Shown here: positions 34,251-48,673 of the stretch, piece by piece
Layout: each line of letters begins with the position of its first letter
Position numbering within the stretch: position 1 is the first letter of the stretch
Assembly (NCBI RefSeq): GCF_019097595.1
Contig: NC_080735.1
Location: 19,030,417-19,094,416, forward strand
Direction of reading: 5' to 3'
Source of the DNA: Hemibagrus wyckioides
Taxonomy: Eukaryota > Chordata > Actinopteri > Siluriformes > Bagridae
Length of the DNA stretch: 64,000 bases
Made by a program: the position numbers and the translations under genes
The notes under the pieces: generated by a model
Told to the model about the DNA's origin: nothing
Seen by the model: the letters and a program-made list of their open reading frames with translations, nothing else
The model's database searches: none

Positions 34251-36529
34251 CTAAAATGTAAAATGTTCTGTTCTGAACTGAAAGAAATGAGAAAGTTTCC
34301 CTCGACATGGCGCAAATTTCTAACTTCATAAAACTCTGAATTCATTCAGAAACGTTTGTATTGTTCTTGACTTTAGTGAACTTAAAAAGTTCTTCTTATT
34401 GTCACTCTTACAATTTCTATGACATTTTATAACAATTACATTTTATTTGAATCACGTTTTTAAAAAACTGACAATATCGTTAAGCAGCTTTACTTATATA
34501 TTTTACTTTATATTTTATCCTGAAGGAAAATCGTCTGGAGACGATATGTCTATGAATCCAGACTGAAGACAAATCCCAGTCATAATCTATTATAGTAGAT
34601 TATTGGGACAGGATGAGTTCATGTGGAGCAGATATTATTTTGTAAAACTTATCATCAGGGAAAATTACACGACTTTGAAGATGAAAAAAGATCGCACACA
34701 GATCAGAGGTAAAGTGTGTAGATTTATTGAAAAATTTACAAAGACAACGTAAGGCACGCAGATTCAATTCAACAGTCTCACTAATAACAAACAACAATAA
34801 AGAAAAGCACTACATCAGAATGAAGAGTGATGAATGGATTAGTGTTTCGTTTTCATACTTTAGTGAATGTGGAAACACAGACAGACTGATTTTCCCCTAA
34901 ATTAGAAATAAAGTTTCACCCAAAACACAAGAAAAATCAGAGCGTTTATGCTTCAGTGTTAATATCACTCTAGTGTTAGAAACCTTTCAGCTTAAGGATT
35001 AATATTTATGTGGTTTGCATATCCAGAGCATCAGTGTGTGTATGTGTGTGTGATAAAACACATGCATATACAGTATCATAATCTGCACATGTGGTCAGTA
35101 ATGTGTTTTTAGGGCTAAAAACCTCGGTTTAATGATGAAGAGCATAAAGTGTGGAGAATAATACTAATACGAATCAGTAGACCAACATTATTCAATCTTT
35201 TTAATGTAAATCGATTGCGAATAAATTAGTAAAGGATCATTTTGATAAATCTACACCCTAGTGTTAGAAACCTCTCCCATCATTCGTCTAATATAGAACC
35301 TTCTTCATATCAATGCTAGAAGGTGAAGTTTAAGAAAAAAGTGGAAAAGCTTCCATGAGGCCGGTTTCCGCGGCTTCCACGATGGAGACGCTCATTCTAA
35401 GGCGTCCATTTCTAACACTCTTAGAAAAATAAAGTTCTTTCTCTCGGGTTCTCCAGATGAGTTATGGTTAGGAACGTTGTAGCCCCTTTACATAATCAGG
35501 AAACACTGAATTTTTAAGCATTTCTGCAGAGAAACTTTTAAGGTTTCTAGATTTAAGCTTGGTTTAGTGTTAGTGTAATTACGGTAGACGCGATACTCCA
35601 GTGATTTACGGAGGCATCAGTCAGTGTTCTACGCATTAAAAGTCTAATAACAGAAACATTTATAGTATGTTATAGTAACGTTCTTAATGATCAAACGACT
35701 TTATGATGAAGGCTTCATGATTGAATGAAGGCTTCATGATTTCACACACCTGACATCAGCAATGCAACACTGTAGTATCAGGACAAGCGTCACACTACGC
35801 CAATCAGACGATGTTCTGCTAACACGTGGCATAGCGACAGATATGTAGAAGTATGCAGAACTTTGTTTCTCCAAGCAGAAAGAACATCAATCTCCAGAGC
35901 TAGCTGTAGTCTTGGAATTACAGTACCTAAAGCAAGTGTGTGAAGGGATTCTGTATCAATACAGTGAGAAGTGTCAATATTAACTCCCAAAAAAAAATAA
36001 AGGAAAAAGATAAAGGTAACAGTACAATCCTGCTCTGAACGATTCACTTCATCTCTCAGCATTTACAGCAATTTTAAACCTCAAAGGTTTCTTTTTCCAT
36101 AACAGTTTTCTGCCTTGTATAAAAGAAATAATTCGTTCTTTTGAATCGGTCGTCAATCGCCTCTAAAGCGCTGAGAAGGCAGGAAGTGGGCCGTTCAGTC
36201 AGGACTGGTTTAGTGAGAATACGATACTGCAGTTTAGAGGTCATGCACAGTGTAGGGCGAGACATCCAGCAAGAAGAGCTCTCATAACACTGTAGTATAG
36301 TGTGTGTGTGTGTGTGTGTGGGTGTGTGTTGCTCCATGAAGTCTTTTTGGATGACCATCACCTGTGCCAGAGCAAAAAAAACAAAAACAAAATAAAATAA
36401 AATTAGTGTGCATATGACAACTAAAATAAAACAAATGCTAGACATTTTATTAGATCATTTCATGTCAGCTGGAATTTAGAAATAAAAAAATTAATGACAT
36501 GGAAATTTGGACGTAATTCTTTCTTTCTT

Positions 36530-36925
36530 TCAGCTTTTCCCTTCAGGGGTCTCCACAGTGAATCATCTCTCTCCACCTATCCCTATCTTCTGCATCCTCA
36601 ACACTAGCTTCATATCCTCATTTATTCCATCCATATACCTCCTCTTTGGCCTTCCTCTTTTCCTCCTGCCTGGCAGCTCCATGTCCAACATTCTCCTACC
36701 AATATACTCACTCTCCCTCCTCTGGACATGTCCAAACCATCTTAATCTGTCCTCCCTAACTTTGTCCCCCAAATGTCCAACATGAGCCGTCTCTCTAATG
36801 TACTCGTTCCTAATCCTGTCCAACCGTGTCCCTCCCACAGAGAACCTCAACATCTTCAGCTCTGCTACCTCCAGCTCTGACTCCTGTCTCTGTCTCAGTG
36901 ACACTGTCTCTAAACCATACAGCAT
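36530..36925 (-). mobile_element. LINE fragment, C-terminal RT-downstream region
   Basis: The minus-strand frame reads LRWFGHVQRRESEYIGRRML and PGRRKRGRPKRRYMDGINED. This is the conserved C-terminal segment of an RTE-like non-LTR retrotransposon ORF, downstream of the reverse transcriptase. A sister copy lies on the plus strand at 39226-39655. It is truncated at the 5' side and has no intact endonuclease or RT. Confidence 0.75.
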
Positions 36926-37326
36926 GGCTGTAATTACTTAAATCATTGTGTCTTTGCACTTAAATGAAGACGTGTACGATGACAATCGTTGCTTTTCCAC
37001 GTTCCACGCAGTGTTCACACGCAAACTCAAAGCCGTGATTTCAGCAACAAGTGGTAAAACAGTGGCGTTACATTTAAACTCATTTATATGTAAATCAGGT
37101 CCGAAATATTAAAACAACAAACAAAACCAATCTAAAGATTCCTCGGACCAGTCCGATGGCATGCGTGTGTGTGGGCTGTCGTTACTTTAGTTCCTATCTG
37201 CAATTTAAGAAAGATTTTGTCGCACACATCCTCTTATCAACCTTAACATATATAAAGAAGCGATACATATTATTGCTACTGTTTCTCCTCACAGTCCACA
37301 CAGTGCACTGCAGCAGGCAGTGTACC

Positions 37327-38765
<1,439 letters not shown>

Positions 38766-40019
38766 GGCGACCAATTTAAAGATTCTCCACTTAAAAAAAA
38801 GAAAGTTTTTAAAAAACGCCCAAGAAACTGAAACCGGAAGCGCACACTATTAGATAGATAGTGAACTCACTCAACACCCGCCTCCTGGGCAGGGTTGCCA
38901 GGCAACTTTTGAAGACCTACCTACTTTAAGGGGTTGCCAGACAATGGGTACAATCTGGCAACCCTGTGAAAACCCGTCACGTATTTTGGAAATGAATGTA
39001 AAAGTTTTCACCCTCTGACATCTGGGTGAACCAAGAAGTAAAATATACCTGTGTTTAATTTATTTTCCCACCCATTCTTATCCATCATCAGTAAGAGTTT
39101 TATTCTTGGTGTAGGGCCTGTTACAGAAAACCACTGAAAAAAACCCCAAAAAAACAATTTGCTTTTGACCTTGATGTGAGATTGAAGAGTTTTTTTTTTT
39201 TCTAATAATTTGGTGTCTAGAGTTTTTGTATGAGACAGTGGTGAGACCGGCCCTGCTGTATGGTTTGGAGGCAGTGTCACTGAGGAAGAGACAGGAGTCA
39301 GAGGTAGCAGAGCTGAAGATGTTGAGGTTCTCTTTGGGACGGTTGGACAGGATTAGGAACGAGTACATCAGAGGTACGGCTCATGTTGGACGTTTGGGGG
39401 ACAAAGTTAGGGAGGACAGATTAAGATGGTTTGGACATGTCCAGAGGAGGGAGAGTGAGTATATTGGTAGGAGAATGTTGGACATGGAGCTGCCAGGGAG
39501 GAGGCAAAGAGGAAGGACAAAGAGGAGGTATATGGATGGAATAAATGAGGATATGAAGTTAGTGGGTGTAAGTGTTGAGGATGCAGAAGATAGGGATAGG
39601 TGGAGAGAGATGATTTGCTGTGGAGACACCTGAAGGGAAAAGCCAGAAGAAGAAGAAGGTGTCTAGAATTTTTCTCTGATATCTTAATTAATATCTGACC
39701 CGAAAACATACATTTTATTTACATTATTTTCTGTCCAGTGTCACAAAAATGAGGATGGGTTCACTTCTGAGCCTGGTTCCTCTCAAGGATTCTTCCTCAG
39801 ATCATCTCAGGGAGTTTTTCCTTGCCACTGTCGCTGCAGGCTTCTCATTAGGGATAAAACTTTAACTTAAACTTTATATTTTTTTCCTCTTCTCCGTTTC
39901 TATACCTCTCTAAAGCTGCTTTGAGGCAATGCCCATTGTTAAAAGCGCTAAACAAATAAACTGAATTGAAGTTTTTTACTTCAAAAAGTGTCCACTCTAT
40001 CATGGCTATGTGTCTGAGG
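38766..40019. other. gng5 upstream region and retroposon remnants
   Basis: Next to gng5 is a short promoter-like stretch with an ETS-type CCGGAAG (38832-38840). The rest is retroposon debris: the LINE fragment at 39226-39655 and a dispersed 3'-tail repeat at about 39765-39975 (GGTTCCTCTCAAGGATTCTT, then GCTGCTTTGAGGCAATG). Confidence 0.5.
39226..39655 (+). mobile_element. LINE 3' end fragment (RTE-like)
   Basis: The plus-strand frame covers ETVVRPALLYGLEAVSLRKR, then RLRWFGHVQRRESEYIGRRM, ending at a TGA after RWREMICCGDT. A short 3' tail of GAAGAAGAAG units follows. This is the intact 3' end of the same LINE family as 36530-36925, in the opposite orientation. The RT proper is missing. Confidence 0.8.
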
Positions 40020-40802
40020 GGTGTAAAATGAAATCTGAATGAAATGAAATTTAATGAAATAAAAATTCAATGGTCATGCAACAACATTCTCGAACAGTGA
40101 CACAGTGGTTCAGTAGTCTTGAAGAGTTTAACTGCTAAAAGCAAGACACAGTTGATTCATTTGAAATTTAATGAATGAATAGGAAAAATCAAAATACATG
40201 AAAAAAATTCCTTTGCTTTTTAGAATGTTGCAGTTGTCTTTTTTTCTGGTCCTTCTTCAGGGTCTCCTCTCTTGCTTTCTACCAGTGATGATGTGGAGCC
40301 TTTTGTTTTGAGTGACATCAAATTCAAGGCCTTTATGCACATGTGCAAGAGCATGTCTGAAACAGCAACACCACCACCTCAACACACTCCTTGAGATGTT
40401 CCCACCTGCAACCTGCTATCAGTGGTTAATGCCTGACGCCTGGTAGTTCCCACTCACTAAAACATCAGGTAGACAGCAGTATCTATCACTATCTTCAAAA
40501 GCAGACAAAGACCCAACTGTTCTACACTTAACTAACTCCTAACTTCTCAGCACTCCAAAAAAAAAAACCTGCACTTTGCTCCTCTAGCTCTCATTTAAAA
40601 ATCTGGCATGGTAACATTATTTGTATTGTTGTCTGTTTGATGTAAGGCTTGGGTAGTATTTCCTCATGTGTAAGTCAATGTAGATAAAAGATTCTGCTAA
40701 ATAAATAAATGTAAACATACTCTGAGCGCTATCTACCCACTTATAAGCACATATTTTAATTCTAGCCACAAATACCAACAACACTCTAACACACTCAGAA
40801 CT

Positions 40803-43800
40803 TTACACACACTGTATAATGAAAATAATAATAATTATTATTATAATTAGTAAGACCATAAAAAGTAAGATCATAAAAACAAACCCCTCTATGATTCGTT
40901 CTGAAAATCCTCCAATCCTCCAGTTAGTTTCATTCTTGGCATAAACACAGATCAGTATTAGAATGAGCAAGCATTCTAATTTTAACCAGAAAGACTTCTG
41001 ATATGCATCTTCTAACTCTGCCTTCAGATTTTTGTTCTCGTGCTGCTCATCTCTCAGTTTTATTGCCATCTTATTCATCTTCCTCCTCTCCTCCATCTGC
41101 ATTTCTTCTTCCATAGTTTTCCTCTTAAATTCCTCTTCCTGTCCGATTTCCATCTCTCTGCTCTTATAGTCACTCCGCTCTTGTGTGTAAAAGTAACCCA
41201 TGTTCAAGTGTAGCATTACATTGATCTTTTCCAACAACTCTGTGACTTGTGTGTGGTTACTTTGATCATAGTTGTTAAAAACATGATATCTACTTTTGCA
41301 GTTGTTTACAAGATTCTGGAGATCATAACTATTACTAATAAACTTCTCCACTGGCTTCCCTTCCAGCAGATCTCCACCAGTGAAGAGGATCATGGTGAAA
41401 TCCAGAGCTTCTTCTCCAAAGTTCTCCTGAATCCACTTCACAGCGTTGTTTTCCTCCACTGTGAATCTTCTGAGCCTGATAACCAACAGGAACACATGTG
41501 GTTTGGGAGAAAACATGGAGATACAATCATGTGCATCGTGGGTCTTTTGGTCTGATATTAACCACGTGTCCATGACACCAGGAGTGTCAATTATGGTGAT
41601 GTTTTTTCCATCCAGGACTTTGTTCTTCACTTTACAGTTTGCGGTCACAGATGAAGGAGACACCTCGACTCTGAAGGCCTCTTCACGCAGGATGGTGTTT
41701 CCTGATGCACTCTTTCCTGCTCCAGTTTTCCCCCACTAACATCAGTCGAAGCTCAGGATGATTCACCTCATGTTCTAAAAAGCAGATAAAACTAAGCAGA
41801 TAATGTGGATAATACAGGGGTCTTTTGCGTGGTGTTTAAATATTAGTGGGAATATTGGATTTGATATTTGGTAGCTGTAGTTGGATCAGCATTTACCTCT
41901 GAAGGTGAAGTGTAATCCAATACCCAGTGGAACCAGAGCCAGCATGGAGATCAGCCAAATGAGAGAACGAATGTTTTTCTACAAAAACAGGCAAAACTGA
42001 GTTTTGAGGCAATGATATTTATTTAGGCAATCCTTTAAGAGGCAGTTATTTTCAGGCAGGTATGTTTAGCAAGCACATTCTGATCTGTAGGGTAAACAAA
42101 AGCCAATGCAAATATTGAATTCTACACTATTTCATATGTGACAGCAACGTCTGCACCGCAGCCTTACAGCGGGTATTTTCTGCTACAGTACAGTGTGGGT
42201 GCTGAAAGGACAGCGGTACCTCAGCACCATCAGTGAGGCAATGCTGACTGAGCAAGAGCTACCAAATCCACCCCAAGCCAATAAGCCATGGGTAGCTGGG
42301 AGTGCCCTACATGCCCCCACAATGCCAAAAGCCCCCATCACCATTGTTGATATCAATGTCAACAGGCGGTCTCTAGCCCTGCTCTTGGTCTCTAGATGTA
42401 CGGTGACATTGGCCAGCAAAGTTAACTATCCAGAACCAGGAGGGTGAGTGGCCCTTGCTAGTTGGCTTAATTGCTGATCTTTCAGGGCAAGACTGGTCGG
42501 GGTCCCCTGCAAGAAGCCCACCAATGAGATCACGAAGACAATGTAGGACTTAAAGACCTCAGAGAGTCTGTCTGGCTTGGCGCAGAGGGGATGCTCACAT
42601 GTCTTCCGAAATCCACCTGATACAGCTTACCACCTTATGTCTACTGTCTTTAATCAGGTTTCATGAGAATGCTGTTTCATCTGGGAGCAAAAGGAGGATA
42701 AGCAGCTGAAACACTGCCTGCTATATCAGCCCTCATGCACCTGGCCCATGCTCATCCTCTTGGCGGTCACCTGGCAGCCTGAAACACCTTGAAAAAATTA
42801 AAGGCTTTATATGGGCTGTGATGGATGTGGAAGTCTGGGCCTTCTGCCATCAATGTCCCCAGTGCCAATGTACATCACTCCAGATGCCTGCTATCACACA
42901 ACTCATACCACTACCAATCATCAGTGTCCTCCTCAAATACATGGATCTCAGTGGACTGCTGCAGAACTCAGACCAGGGTCATGGTACATCCTCGTTATTA
43001 TAGACTACGCCACTCACTACCTGAGGAGGACCCACTGCGGAAGGCCACCTCCCGTAACATTGCCCGGGAACTTCTGCTACTCTTCAGCAGAGTAGGGATA
43101 CCGAAGGACATCTTAACTCACCAAGGTACACCTTTTGTCTCCTGAGTTTTGGTTGTTCTGTTCCTGTTGTGTCTGTGTTTGCTGTATCCTCCATAGAGCC
43201 CATGGATTGTGCCTTGGTTGATCTCAATCCATCCCAGCAACAACTAACCGAGTTGGTGGACCAGTTCACATATTTTCATCAATTCTCGGCCTTAACCATC
43301 TGGTCCACCACGAGAGCAAGACTCCTCCAGGAATAGTAGTCAGACAGCGGCCATACAGGGTACCTGAAGCACGCTGTCAGACTACAGAGGCAGAAGTGAG
43401 CCAAATGCCTGGTCTAGCCCCATCGAGGTAGGAGGGAGCCTTTGCTTTTTTGTAATGACTTCTGGAGGCTCAACCATGTCTCAGTGTTTGATAGCTACCC
43501 CCTTCCCTGGGTGGATGATTTAGTTTGGGAGCTTGGGAGATCCCGGTTCATCTTCAGTCTGGACCTCAGAAAAAGTTATTGGCAAGTGGCCCTTGCAACC
43601 TGATGGTAAAGAGAAGACTGCCTTCAGCATGGCTAGTGGCCATTGGCAGTACTGGATTCTCCCATTCGGGCTGCACAGAGTGCCTGCAACCTTCTAAAGA
43701 TGAATATATATTGTACTATGCCTATTCCATCTCTATGCAGCTGCCTTCTTGGATGATGTCGTCATGCATTCCTCTACTTGGACTGACCACCTCTGCCATC

Positions 43801-45771
43801 TGGGGGAGGTCCTGGGTGTACTCTGGAAGGCTGGAATTGCATTGGGTGGGGCCTTCTATAACCACAAGAGAAGAAGATTGAGGCTGCCCAAACCTACCCC
43901 CGTCCAATCATCAAGAAACAGGTATGGGCCTTCCTGGGGCTGGCGAGTTATTACCGGCATTTTGCACCTAACTTCTCCTCTGTAGCTGCCCACCTCTCAG
44001 ATCCTACCAGGAAAGGACAACTGGATCAGGTGCAATGCACCACGACAACAGAGCAGGCATTCCAGCAGCTAAAGGATGCCCTCACCTGCGCCCCTGTATT
44101 GCATAACCCTGCCGCCCCTTTATTGTCCACATCGATGCCTCCGAGACAGGAGTTGGCAAAGTCCTGTCTCAAGTCTTTGGAAGGGAGGAGCACCCAGTTC
44201 TCTACCTGAGTCGAAAGCTGATCCCATCTGTTAGCCGCTACACTGCAGTGGAGTGAGAAGCCCATGCGATTAAGTGGGCCATTGAGGAGCTCAGGTATTA
44301 CCTGGCTGGCCATCACTTCACCCTAGTGACAGAACCTGCCCCCCTTCAATGGATGGCAAAAGCTAAAGATGCTAATGCCCAAGTGACTCAGTGGTTCTTG
44401 TCACTTCAGGTCCAACATTGAGCTGAAACTCACAACGGAAATGCTAATGGGCTGTTCCAACATCATGCCTTGTGGGTCAACATCCGGCAGTAGTAGGTCT
44501 AAAGCTGGGGGTGGGCGTGGGGGTTGGGGTGCGACTATTTACAGCGACTATTTTCCACTCCTCACTCTATTACAGTGCAGATGCTGAAAGGACAGTGGCA
44601 CCTCAGCACCACCAATGTTTTGGACAGCTGAGGAGTGTGTGCTGGCAGGGTGGGGCGACCTCAGCAGGGGGAAAATCTTATTGGCCTCAGTCATCTACCC
44701 TTGCTGTACTCAAACTAAGTGTGGCAGGAGGACTAACACATGTTTCTCTCTCTTTTTCTTTTTTCAGAATGGCCCGAAGATATGGAGCACAGTGACATTG
44801 CCTGAAAACGCTGCCTTCTCCAGCATCCTGGGTCCCAGCCTTGTCAGCCTGCCTAAACTTCCAGCAAGAGCACCCAAGTTCTTTCGTGCTGATTACCATG
44901 CTGCTGCCTGCCTCCACATGGCCTTTTCCTGCTATTTTTGCACTGATTTGAATTCACTGGTTTCTGCTCTTTTTTCTCACTTTGCCCACTTAAAGTAAAT
45001 CACATGAAGTGTTCACAAAGTGCTGTCACAGTGTCTGTGTTCTGCCCTCATAGGTGAGTTGATACACATAGTGCGACAGCAGGATTGTAAGAACATTTTC
45101 CCTGAAATGATACTAACCTTTAATTTCCTGTTGTTATGATTTGACTCCTCTAACAGTCTCTCAAGTCTTCTGTTCTTCTCTGTCATTTCCTTTAACTTGT
45201 CAGACATGTTTTACTTCTCCACTTCTTCTTCTTGTTTCTTTTGAATCCTCATTTCTCTTTGTCTGTTGGAAATTGTTAACTGTTCACTTTGAGAAATTCG
45301 GTGGTGTACAGTGTGAAACGATGTGGTATTAGAATGTTACAGCTAGTTGCTTAGCACCCTATTCAGAAATTGAAAAGCACTTGAAAACCTCATTTGAAAA
45401 ACAGGACACAGCAAAATTTCACAAAAATAGGTCAGTTGATAGCTTTCAGATAGCTTTCTTCACATTCTTAGCAGAAGTCTTACCTTGAACCATGGTAATG
45501 ACCTAGTTCTTCTATCCTAAAATTGTGCCGCAGGTCCATAGATTCATTATCTTCATTGTCTCCATGTTCATGTAATTCTTGCTGATTCCCGGTTGAGTCC
45601 CTGTCTATTTGATTTACAAAAAATAAATTATATTAACATATTTGAGAATACATTTCATGCAGTTATGTCTGAATTTGTTAAGAGTTTTACTGACCTTTTT
45701 GTCCTAGTTGTGTTACGCACTATGAATCTGGAATCAGTGTCAAAGTCAGTTTGCAAGTCTTCCTCTGACAT
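40803..45771 (-). pseudogene. GIMAP-family GTPase pseudogene (unit A)
   Basis: Exon equivalents by comparison with the unit B gene: 45695-45771 (a start-codon exon), 45484-45604, 45118-45262 (coiled coil), 41897-41978 (membrane segment) and about 40803-41774 (GTPase and tail). The AIG1/GIMAP GTPase is recognisable (SVTANCKVK, IDTPGVMDTW, LFTGGDLLEG). Lesions seen: a 7-base deletion in 45484-45604, an in-frame TAA in the coiled-coil exon near 45210, one extra C in a C run at 41730-41734 that breaks the frame inside the P-loop, and a changed stop codon that extends the tail. A retroelement occupies the intron between 41978 and 45118. Non-function is inferred from these breaks; a single-base assembly error could explain only one of them. 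Confidence 0.85.
42147..45064 (+). mobile_element. Ty3/gypsy-type retroelement with integrase before RT (Gmr1-like order), decayed
   Basis: Plus-strand fragments in order: a protease-like stretch (TIVDINVNRRSLALLLVSRC, 42350s), an integrase zinc-finger and core (CHQCPQCQC in the 42840s; YILVIIDYATHY near 42990; SRVGIPKDILTHQGTPFVS near 43110), an RT leader (HHESKTPPGIVVRQRPYRVP, 43300s), the RT core (PFGLHRVPATF and FLDDVVMHSSTWTDHL, 43660-43780), the RT end (AFLGLASYYRHFAPNFS, 43930s) and RNase H (HIDASETGVGKVLSQVFG, 44130s). Stops and frame changes are frequent. Both flanks align to the same roughly 20 bases of unit B, which defines the insertion. IN upstream of RT is known for the Gmr1 group of deuterostome Ty3/gypsy elements. 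Repeated sequence (GCTGAAAGGACAG-GCACCTCAGCACCA type) at 42199 and 44583 may be remnants of terminal repeats. Confidence 0.7.
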
Positions 45772-48639
45772 CCATGACACAAGCAGAAAAACTACAGAGA
45801 ATAAAATCATAATAAATAAAACTCGAGAAAAAAAAATTTGTACAATCACTTTAAATTTGAACAGAATTCATATGGCTCTATTCAGAGAGCAACAGTATAA
45901 GCAAACTGCGAAAAATGAGACGATTGTTTGCTTGTAATTTCACTTTTAAAATACGTTGTCCTGTTTTACATGCAATCTGATACATAATTTAATAAATATA
46001 TAAATATAGAGCGTGGTGTCTAGAAATATTGAAAACGTGAATTTCAAAAGACATTCACCAGAAACCTACAAATCTAATATGGGCTTTTTAACACTCAAGT
46101 GTGATGAGTATTATTAGAATTGTATAATTCTAATTGTTCTAAGAAATATGTTCTTAACATTTATAAAATATATTCATAACTTTAGAGTTATTATTATTAT
46201 TTTTCACTCCTAGTAATCTGTACCTTTATCCTTTAATGACTACCTTGAACACCATTAGCCTGGTACACCAAGACCAACTCTACCACCAACTAACCAGGGG
46301 AGCTCCTGAACCTGAATGTATGGGTCAACATGTAACTTCTCTTTGAACAGAGAGTAACCAAACCTCTTGAGAAAGGAAGATGTCGTAGTTGCAATTTTAC
46401 AAAATAAAATGTATTGTGTAGAGTTCAGTGGAAAAGCTAGAATAGGTCAGAAGGTCAAGGTAAGTAGGAAATTGTGATATGATTAATACTACACCAATCG
46501 TGATTTTGGCTGTTGAGTCCCTGTCTGTTTGATCTACAAAAATTTTTTATCCCCCACATGTTTGAGAATACATTTCATGCAGTTATGTCTGAATTTGTTC
46601 ACTGACACCTTTGCATTCCATTGTGGGTTTTTCCTAGTTGTGACACTGATTCCAATGCACCATGCAGTTTGCTAGACTTTTTCTGTGACATCCATGACAC
46701 GGGCAGGAAAACTACAGAAAATAAAATCTAAATAAACAAAACTATAGAATAAAAACATGGACTTAATTTTTTGACGAATATCAGTTTTGTTATTTTGGAT
46801 GCACTGAACAGTGACATAACCAGTGTGGGACTGAATCAGAACAAATACTCTGCAGTTTTCATAGAATGTGCATTTACAGCATTCTTACTAGCACAGATAT
46901 AACACACACACACACACACACACACGATAAAATCTCCATTTAAGATTCCTGGCTCAATTACATTGATAAAACCAGTGACTTTGAAAAGCAATTACTTTAA
47001 TATTCTGTTAATCAGTGAAATAATTTTTTTATATTGTGAACACAGAGCAGGTCATTATGAAGTGATGTAAGGGAGTTTAATGGTCTACCAATTTGAAATG
47101 TCATTTTTATTTCAGCAGTAAGATGAAGTCAAATATATATTTTTTGTTGTCAGAGACTTACTCTCTCGTTTGGTCCTTTTTAAAAAGGTATTTACAATCT
47201 TATTAGTAAATGTATTTCTGTTTATTTTAATGCTTTAAAGCGTCTCTTTAAGCTTGAAATATTTTGCCCATTTTATTTTGTAAAGAATTTAAAATATTTT
47301 TTTAGCCTGCACACTCACAGATACTGTGAATGTGATGTGCTTGTTTATTTATAATGAGTTTATTTATATTTTATTTAAAGACATTTTAATGAAGTATTGA
47401 ACCTGGACAAATCATCAGCAATTTATTTGCAAACAATGAATGTTTTTAAATATTAATATTAGACATTTTGAGGTACAGCAATATGTATTCTTTAAAAATA
47501 ACAAAGTAAACAGATAGTCCAATAATTGTTTAGAGCTTTGGAGTCATTTGTTGAGACATTTCTTGCACAAAGTAACAGTAACAGTAAAAATTCTCATTTC
47601 TCTATTAAACATGTAGTAAGTGCGTGCTTCAGCTGCAGTTCCTCACTGTTCCGGGTCTCTGTCATATGACCAACCAGATTAAAGTATATGCTGAGAGCAA
47701 CGTGTTGCCAGGTGAGATTGAATAAATGGAGCGTGCATGAGATACTGTTTATTTAAAAAAAAAAATGCACAAGGAGCTAAATCCAATACAGTCAACATTT
47801 ATATTTTCATATCTACTTACTTTTCTCTTCAGAGGACGTTTTAGGTTCTTTCTCTTTTCAGTTTGCTACACCTGTAAACTTTGGAGTTTGGACCATACTC
47901 TACTTTAATTGTTTTATTATTATATAGACCTACCATAATATATCTAAAAAATCCTCAAAAATCCTCCAAAATTTCTCTTTGGAGAGAAAAAGGCGTGCCA
48001 CCCTCAGTTGTTTAGAATGGTTTAAATGGAGGAAGGTGTTAGAGTACTTAAGCCTTTAAACTACCACAAAGTGCTACCCCTTCTGGCCCTATAGTGTTGC
48101 CAACTGGGCAGGTTCCAGCCCAATTGGGCTCGTTTTGGTCACGTCTAACCAGGAGAAAATGCACTGGGTGGGTTGATAAAATTTGGGCAGATTTTTGATG
48201 CAACTGGCGGGTTTTTATTTTTGACTGTAAACACGATATTTTATTCCATTTTTCATTCAAATGAACTTCACAATAAAGTATAAACATGTAATTTGATGTT
48301 TTAATAATATGTTCAGTTTAGCCAATAAGGTTGTCCAATCAGACTTCGATCCTGATTAGCAGGTTGTTGTGATCGTTGTACTCGTTAAGCCAATATCACA
48401 AGTGTTTTAACATCATCATGCCAACGTGGGAGAAATATAGAAAGTTCTACAGTAAAGAATGTGAGAGCGAGCTGTTCTATAATATTCAACTCATATATAG
48501 GAGACGTTCTCATCAGTTCTGAGAAGATTCTCTACATTAAGTCCCTATAAAAAGGTAAGCATGTTTATACGCTATTATTCTGCTCTAAAATTCTGATGTC
48601 ATGTTTGATAATTAAATAAAACATATACAGGTAGCTAAC

Positions 48640-48673
<34 letters not shown>

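Larger units (their letters stand above)
33699..37326. other. ssx2ip 5' flank and gng5 3' region
   Basis: No protein-coding gene is recognised. It contains a CA repeat (33744-33779), a rearranged mariner remnant (33885-34250), a candidate minus-strand poly(A) signal (TTTATT on plus near 34723-34728) and a LINE fragment (36530-36925). A possible minus-strand acceptor near 36362 could open a terminal exon running to 34.7 kb. The long gng5 3' UTR probably occupies part of this interval, but I cannot prove an exon structure. Confidence 0.35.
40020..47930. repeat. GIMAP tandem duplication, unit A
   Basis: This segment is a diverged copy of 48995-55770. Shared blocks run from TCAGTAGTCTTGAAGAGTTT near 40110/49090, through the GIMAP exons, to TACTTTAATTGTTTTATTAT at 47901/55741. 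Unit-specific insertions are a retroelement at about 42147-45064 here, and a LINE tail and an LTR in unit B. Homology stops at 47930, immediately after TATATAGACC. Confidence 0.85.

Noticed and set aside
36074..36445. Possible minus-strand terminal exon after an acceptor-like site at about 36362
   Set aside because: The translation has no recognisable content and includes a CA repeat; it is more likely UTR or intergenic.
42183..42447. Opposite-strand open frames of about 80 codons
   Set aside because: They lie within the decayed retroelement; the plus-strand protease-like reading explains the sequence better.
48400..48500. Short frame beginning MPTWEKYRKFYSKE in the inter-unit spacer
   Set aside because: It resembles the start of transposon-type zinc-finger proteins, but it is too short and ends within about 35 codons, so no feature is claimed.
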